Shown here piece after piece: positions 31,780-32,503 of a stretch of 32,503 nucleotides of DNA. The position numbers and the translations under genes were made by a program. Source of the stretch: Verrucomicrobiota bacterium (GTDB lineage Bacteria > Verrucomicrobiota > Kiritimatiellia > CAIQIC01 > Lenti-01); the NCBI GenBank assembly GCA_031262805.1, contig JAISGX010000095.1, positions 1 to 32,503 on the forward strand, written 5' to 3'. Below the pieces are notes generated by a model. The model was not told the DNA's origin. It searched no databases and worked only from the letters and a program-made list of their open reading frames with translations. The stretch's first letter is position 1; each line of letters starts with the position of its first letter.

Positions 31780-32162
31780 GAACCATTCAAGAAAGTTTCT
31801 AAATTGTCATATCCGGTACCGTCTCCAAACCACTTCATCCACGAGTCGTCTCCGCTGTTCGGGCCGATCTCGAAACCTTCCGGCAACGGCTCAACATCGC
31901 CGCCATAATCGTTCCCTCCCGATGGCCAGATGAGATATTGGTTGTCACCTTCCGAACGGAGGCCGAGAAACATACCTTCGTAACCAAATACGAAATCGGT
32001 GATCCCGTCATTATTGAGATCCAGGGGCGAATAGCGCGTGTGAAATTCCGACCAAAGAACAATGGGTTCATCCAGCCAAGTTGTCGCAATCACGCCCCGG
32101 CACGGCGTGGCCGCCGATAGAGCAAGCGCAAGAATTCCGAACAGGCGCGCCGATGTTTTCAT
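31515..32162 (-). CDS. PEP-CTERM sorting-tag protein
   Basis: The 215-aa protein has an N-terminal signal peptide (MKTSARLFGILALALSAATPCRG) and a C-terminal PEP-CTERM tag: VPEPSTLHLIAIGAAACLL then PPRRKK, that is PEP motif, hydrophobic stretch and basic end. Such tags are processed by exosortases and link the protein to the envelope or exopolysaccharide. The body is strand-rich, with DLNNDGITDF resembling a calcium loop; no enzyme family is recognised. The start has AGGAG 8 bp upstream. The last codons contain an A8 run (T8 at 31520-31527 on plus), possibly prone to slippage. No exosortase gene is in the window. Confidence 0.88.
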   Translation of the reverse strand: MKTSARLFGILALALSAATPCRGVIATTWLDEPIVLWSEFHTRYSPLDLNNDGITDFVFGYEGMFLGLRSEGDNQYLIWPSGGNDYGGDVEPLPEGFEIGPNSGDDSWMKWFGDGTGYDNLETFLNGSGGVTNAGRFVGQRSYIGVEFDIDGATHYGWIDIAVAPYRPAGTLYGWGYETVPGVSILAGVVPEPSTLHLIAIGAAACLLPPRRKKT

Positions 32163-32216
32163 GGGGCTTCTCCTGTTTCCCGGCGCAACCGCCAGAAGCG
32201 GACATCCGCATTGTAT

Positions 32217-32503
32217 TCCGCCAAAATGGCGTTATTCACGCTCTTTTCCTCCTCGGCGGAAGCAGGCATGCGGCGGCTCCAATCGCAATGAGATGCAGCG
32301 TGGAGGGCTCGGGCACCGCTGCCCCCGCAAGGATGGAGACTCCCGGAACGGTTTCGTACCCCCAACCATAGAGTGTGCCGCCGGGACTGTAAGTCGCCAC
32401 GGCTATATCAATCCAGCCATAATGGGTGGCGCCGTCAATGTCGAATTCTACGCCGATATAGGCACGCTGACCCACAAACCGCCCCGCGACGGTGTAACCA
32501 CCC
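32217..32503. repeat. Direct repeat, right copy (truncated by window edge)
   Basis: This partner of 31496-31779 lies 721 bp further right. The matching stretch covers the C-terminal 88 codons of the second PEP-CTERM gene and 19 bp past its stop; similarity continues to the last base of the window. Confidence 0.85.
32236..32503 (-). CDS. Second PEP-CTERM protein, partial (N-terminus outside the window)
   Basis: At least 88 C-terminal residues are visible, from GGYTVAGRFVGQRAYIGVEF to the PEP-CTERM tag VPEPSTLHLIAIGAAACLL-PPRRKRA. The sequence is nearly identical to the first gene's C-terminus. Differences include an extra alanine before VPEPS and YSPGGTLY against YRPAGTLY. An in-frame GTG at 32475 is not the true start. 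It lies upstream of the first copy in the same direction, so the two form a tandem pair that arose by duplication; 73 bp separate them, including the first copy's ribosome site. Confidence 0.85.
   Translation of the reverse strand, partial: GGYTVAGRFVGQRAYIGVEFDIDGATHYGWIDIAVATYSPGGTLYGWGYETVPGVSILAGAAVPEPSTLHLIAIGAAACLLPPRRKRA

Noticed and set aside
31368-31802. Plus-strand ORF opposite the PEP-CTERM gene
   Set aside because: The minus strand carries a full signal peptide and PEP-CTERM tag with a good ribosome site; the plus frame is its shadow.
31496-32503. CRISPR or short tandem repeat array
   Set aside because: Only two long copies are present and they are protein-coding duplicates, not short repeats with spacers.

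Overview
This GC-rich window reads as ordinary bacterial chromosome with a few accessory patches. A lineage in the PVC group, Kiritimatiellota or Verrucomicrobiota-like, is the best guess. The hints are two secreted PEP-CTERM sorting-tag proteins, an anaerobe-type flavodiiron protein, short zinc-ribbon and archaemetzincin-like orphans, and a Tol/Exb-type operon built with TPR proteins and a VWA protein. No 16S rRNA or other taxonomic marker is present, so this is inference.

Layout. 1-5.3 kb (+): tRNA-Thr(UGU), a small membrane coiled-coil protein, flavodiiron protein, ruvX, truA, a zinc-ribbon protein, argH and a PilZ-like protein, closed by a hairpin. 5.35-8.55 kb (+): an exported archaemetzincin-like protein with no active site, then serS and tilS. 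8.5-11.4 kb (-): glpD followed by a glycosyltransferase. 11.6-17.7 kb (+): lnt, prfB with its programmed +1 frameshift, an exported orphan protein, glgA, two palindromes that contain DnaA-box-like 9-mers, and a MobA/MocA-like nucleotidyltransferase. 17.9-25.4 kb (-): a tightly packed seven-gene operon (TPR, SNase-TPR, TPR, ExbB/TolQ, ExbD, ExbD, TonB-anchor-VWA), preceded by a nitrilase-family hydrolase. 26.5-27.5 kb (+): an exported toxin-type deaminase translationally coupled to a small helical protein. 27.5-31.3 kb: an M50 protease (-), an exported phospholipase D-like protein (+) and citrate synthase (+). 31.3-32.5 kb (-): a decayed IS630-type transposase tail and two tandem PEP-CTERM paralogues, the second cut by the window edge.

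How the genes work together. Most of the left half is housekeeping: tRNA modification (truA, tilS), translation (serS, prfB, tRNA-Thr), arginine synthesis, glycerol-3-phosphate oxidation, lipoprotein maturation and glycogen synthesis. The most distinctive system is the 17.9-25.4 kb operon. It has the proton-motive-force motor (ExbB/TolQ plus two ExbD) but no TonB or TolA. A protein with a TonB-like SxxxH membrane anchor carries a von Willebrand A domain instead, and three exported TPR proteins, one with an intact-looking staphylococcal-nuclease domain, are encoded upstream. The second candidate novelty is the deaminase plus coupled small protein, which looks like a stand-alone exported effector/immunity pair. 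Neither function has been tested; both rest on motif reading.
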